Source of the DNA: Nanobdellati archaeon
Lineage (GTDB): Archaea > B1Sed10-29 > WALL01 > WAMD01
Direction: 5' to 3'
Assembly (NCBI GenBank): GCA_015522495.1
Contig: WAMD01000014.1
Span: 1-6,906 of the forward strand
DNA length: 6,906 nt
Shown here: piece after piece, positions 4,551 to 6,906 of the stretch
Layout: each line of letters starts with the position of its first letter
Numbering within the stretch: position 1 is the stretch's first letter
Program-made: the position numbers and the translations under genes
The notes under the pieces: generated by a model
Database searches by the model: none
Seen by the model: only the letters and a program-made list of their open reading frames with translations
Told to the model about the DNA's origin: nothing

Positions 4551-6906
4551 CAGTACTCCTCCTTAGTTATCTTATCTATTGCCCACGCTATTGCGATACC
4601 TAGAATGAAACCTAGGGTCGTTCCGGCTATCAACACTCCCCATTCGTACCAGCCTAGTGGTACGACCTTAAAGTACTGTCCTAGCGGGGTGTATATCAAA
4701 GCCACTTGTAGTGCTAGGCTAGCTAGGAGGGAGACAACCAGGTACTTGTTTGCTAGCCAGTCTTTTAGGCTAGATAGCTTTTCGTTGTACCTTATAACTG
4801 CTATCCTGACAAACTCGTAGAGGATGAATGCAGTGAAAAGGACTGTTCTTGCTTTGGCTTCACCTAGGGGAAGGACTGCAAGGAAGGTTCCCAGTATCAC
4901 CAGTGATTTCTTTACACCTATGCCTCCTATGAGCATAGCTAGTTTTTTGTTTATTATCCCCTCAACTTTTTTCCTTGGCTTTCTCTTCATCACATCTGGC
5001 CTAGGTGGGTCCACAGCCAAAGCTAGGGCTGGTAGTCCGTCTGTTATAAGGTTTATCCAAAGTATTTGAACAGGATACAATGATATGAATGGTAGCCATG
5101 CTGTGGCTATCAGAACGACCATAACCTCTGCAACATTACATGTAAGCAGGTAATCCACGAATTTTCTTATGTTATCAAATATCCTTCTTCCTTCTTTAAC
5201 CGCGTTCCTTATTGTTGCAAAGTTATCATCAAGCAGGATTATATCACTTGCTTCCTTTGCAACTTCTGTCCCTCTCTTTCCCATTGCGACTCCAACATCT
5301 GCCTTCTTCAACGCCAGAGAATCATTCACTCCGTCTCCTGTCATAGCTACTATATGTCCTAGTTTTTGCAAAACCTTTAATATTCTTGTCTTGTGAAATG
5401 GAGTGGTTCTGGCGAATACATTTGTGTTTGCTAGGACTTTTTCTAGTTCATCTTCCGACATTTTATCAAGCTCGTCTCCAGTTACAGCTTTGCCACTTTC
5501 TATTCCCACCTTATCAGCAATCGCCAGGGCAGTTTTCGGATTATCTCCAGTTATCATTATTACTCTTATCCCAGCTGAGTAACATTCAGCTATAGCCTTC
5601 CTGACTTCTGGCCTTGGAGGATCTGAGAGTATAACAAGACCGATAAAAATGAGCCCTTTATCTAATGGCTTTGAGAATTCTTTGTATGCTAGGGCTAGGA
5701 CCCTATTTCCTTTAAACGCAAATTTACCGTTTTCCTCAAGTATCCCCTTCCTTGTTTTGGCTGTCATTTTGACTATCTTTCCATTAACCAAGGCTTTATC
5801 ACACTTATCAACTATTACTTCTGGAGCTCCTTTAGCAAAGACTATTTTTTCATTTCCTATTTTGTACGCTACTGCCATCATTTTTATCTCGGAGCTGAAT
5901 GGGATTTCATCTATGCGCTTTCCGTTCTTATTGACTTTATCAAGAGCGTATTCCCTTAATGCGATGTCCGTCTCATCCCCAACCCATCTTTCTTCATTAT
6001 CTTTGATTATGATCTTTGCATCGTTGCAGAAGTAGCATGTTTTCATAGCAAGATTTTTAGCCTTGTCTGATTCACCCATAAACCACATTCCAGTTACTTT
6101 CATCTCTCCAAGTGTCAGCGTTCCTGTTTTATCCGTGCATATAACATCTACAGAGCCTATGGACTCTGTCACAACTAGCCTTCTGACTAGCGCGTTCTTC
6201 TGGGCCATATCCCTAGCTCCTAGGGATAGGGCTATGGTTACTATTGCTGGAAGGTCTTCAGGTATTGCAGCTACTGCTAGAGAAACAGCTATGAGGAATG
6301 ATTCCAATAAACCGAATTTTCCAAGGCTTATGGCGAATGTTATTATTATGATTGCAATAGTGAGGATTACTATTTTCTTTGTGAATGATTCCATCTTTTT
6401 TTCAAATGGAGTTTCTTCTTCTTTTATTTCTTCCATTTTAGCGGCCAGCTTTCCCATTTCTGTACTCATACCAGTTGCATACACCTTTGCGACTGCGTTA
6501 CCTGAATAGACTGAACATCCAGAGAATATCTTTTTCCCATTTCCTTTTTTTACAGCTCTAGACTCTCCTGTGAGCATGGATTCGTCAAGTTCCAACTTTC
6601 CATTTAGTATATCTGCATCTGCTGGGATTATGTCTCCTCCAGACAAGACGATAATATCCCCAGGAACTAGCTCTGTGGCCTTTATCTCTTTTTCCTTCCC
6701 ATTCCTTATTACCCTAGCTGTTGGTGCTGCCATTTTTTCTAGGGCTTCTATTGTCCTCTCAGCCTTGTAGTCTTGGACAAACCCAGCTATGGATGCTGCT
6801 ACAACTATTACCAAGATAAGTATGCTGTCTATGGATGTCTCTCCATGTATAAAGTCTACCACCATCGAGACTACAGCCGCAACTATAAGGAGGAGTATCA
6901 CTGGGG
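4550..6906 (-). CDS. P-type IIA (Ca2+-type) cation-transporting ATPase, N-terminus missing
   Basis: The frame is open to the right edge (6904-6902 reads CCA, Pro), so the GTG at 6901 is internal and the N-terminal part of the actuator domain lies outside. Numbering the GTG as residue 1: M1-M2 at about 1-45; actuator motif LTGES (110-114); M3-M4 at about 176-228 with PEDLP (214-218), whose E215 matches the M4 cation ligand of SERCA; phosphorylation motif DKTGT (257-261, D257); N-domain ATP-pocket residues F335 and KGAPE (357-361); P-domain TGDNP (451-455) and TGDGVND (521-527). M5 has NVAEV (N589, E592) and M6 has NLITDG (N617, T620, D621), the Ca2+ ligands of P2A pumps. M8 has E696 (LYEFVRI) at the SERCA E908 position. 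M7-M10 end with a short KEEY tail. The protein probably exports Ca2+ (or Mn2+) from the cytoplasm. It leads an operon with the nuclease-like gene. The exact ion is not proven. Confidence 0.93.
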   Translation of the reverse strand, partial: PVILLLIVAAVVSMVVDFIHGETSIDSILILVIVVAASIAGFVQDYKAERTIEALEKMAAPTARVIRNGKEKEIKATELVPGDIIVLSGGDIIPADADILNGKLELDESMLTGESRAVKKGNGKKIFSGCSVYSGNAVAKVYATGMSTEMGKLAAKMEEIKEEETPFEKKMESFTKKIVILTIAIIIITFAISLGKFGLLESFLIAVSLAVAAIPEDLPAIVTIALSLGARDMAQKNALVRRLVVTESIGSVDVICTDKTGTLTLGEMKVTGMWFMGESDKAKNLAMKTCYFCNDAKIIIKDNEERWVGDETDIALREYALDKVNKNGKRIDEIPFSSEIKMMAVAYKIGNEKIVFAKGAPEVIVDKCDKALVNGKIVKMTAKTRKGILEENGKFAFKGNRVLALAYKEFSKPLDKGLIFIGLVILSDPPRPEVRKAIAECYSAGIRVIMITGDNPKTALAIADKVGIESGKAVTGDELDKMSEDELEKVLANTNVFARTTPFHKTRILKVLQKLGHIVAMTGDGVNDSLALKKADVGVAMGKRGTEVAKEASDIILLDDNFATIRNAVKEGRRIFDNIRKFVDYLLTCNVAEVMVVLIATAWLPFISLYPVQILWINLITDGLPALALAVDPPRPDVMKRKPRKKVEGIINKKLAMLIGGIGVKKSLVILGTFLAVLPLGEAKARTVLFTAFILYEFVRIAVIRYNEKLSSLKDWLANKYLVVSLLASLALQVALIYTPLGQYFKVVPLGWYEWGVLIAGTTLGFILGIAIAWAIDKITKEEY
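4551..4564 (-). promoter_or_regulatory. Strong ribosome binding site at the ATPase/nuclease-like junction
   Basis: The minus strand reads AAGGAGGAGTACTG and then ATG. GGAGG (4562-4558) lies within the final Lys-Glu-Glu-Tyr codons of the ATPase, 7 nt before the next start. The ATPase TGA and the downstream ATG share one base, the usual arrangement for translational coupling. Confidence 0.7.

Noticed and set aside
4182..4820. Several plus-strand frames opposite the nuclease-like gene and the ATPase 3' end
   Set aside because: They overlap each other in different frames and are antisense to supported genes, with no start signals.
5649..6509. Plus-strand open frames of 128 and 148 codons within the ATPase region
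   Set aside because: They are antisense to catalytic parts of the ATPase. Their Ser/Ile/Ala-rich products mirror its codon bias and look like no known protein.
6899..6906. GTG at 6901 as the ATPase start
   Set aside because: The frame stays open to the edge, and M1 plus the N-terminal actuator region would be incomplete; the gene is cut by the window.
1..6906. tRNA, rRNA, CRISPR, insertion sequence or riboswitch
   Set aside because: No cloverleaf, spaced repeat array, transposase or conserved aptamer-like leader was seen. The intergenic space totals only a few hundred bases.

Overview
The window looks archaeal, with roughly 40% GC by eye. The reasons are TATA-like boxes (TTTATAAA, TATTTAAA) about 26 bp from plausible transcript starts, one gene that appears leaderless, Shine-Dalgarno motifs of the GGAGG/GGTG type in front of the others, T-rich tracts rather than hairpins after genes, and a double winged-helix regulator of an archaeal type. 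No taxonomic marker gene is present, so the lineage cannot be fixed.

Six protein-coding genes fill almost all of the 6906 bases; five are read leftward and one rightward. From the left: (1) a double winged-helix regulator, cut at base 1, with its own promoter and apparently no 5' leader; (2) and (3) two tandem paralogues, each one N-terminal membrane helix plus an outward-facing glutamine-amidotransferase-like (Rossmann/flavodoxin-like) domain, 4 bp apart and sharing one promoter; (4) the rightward gene for a class 1A dihydroorotate dehydrogenase (pyrD), divergent from the paralogue pair; (5) a basic soluble protein with a PD-(D/E)XK nuclease-like motif; (6) a P-type IIA (Ca2+-type) cation ATPase that runs off the right edge. 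Genes 6 and 5 form an operon in which the ATPase stop and the next start overlap as TGATG. Gene 5 converges on pyrD with only 2 bp between the stops.

Functionally the window is mixed: pyrimidine synthesis (pyrD, without pyrK or other pyr genes nearby), cation export (ATPase), a putative DNA- or RNA-acting enzyme tied to that ATPase by translation, a pair of uncharacterised cell-surface proteins, and a regulator of unknown targets. The least understood parts are the surface-protein pair, which share a single conserved CX5C cysteine pair and no other cysteines, and the nuclease-like protein coupled to the ion pump. No RNA gene, CRISPR array, insertion sequence or integration site was seen. No stretch over 300 bases lacks a gene; the longest gaps are 830-961 and 2700-2847, both promoter regions.
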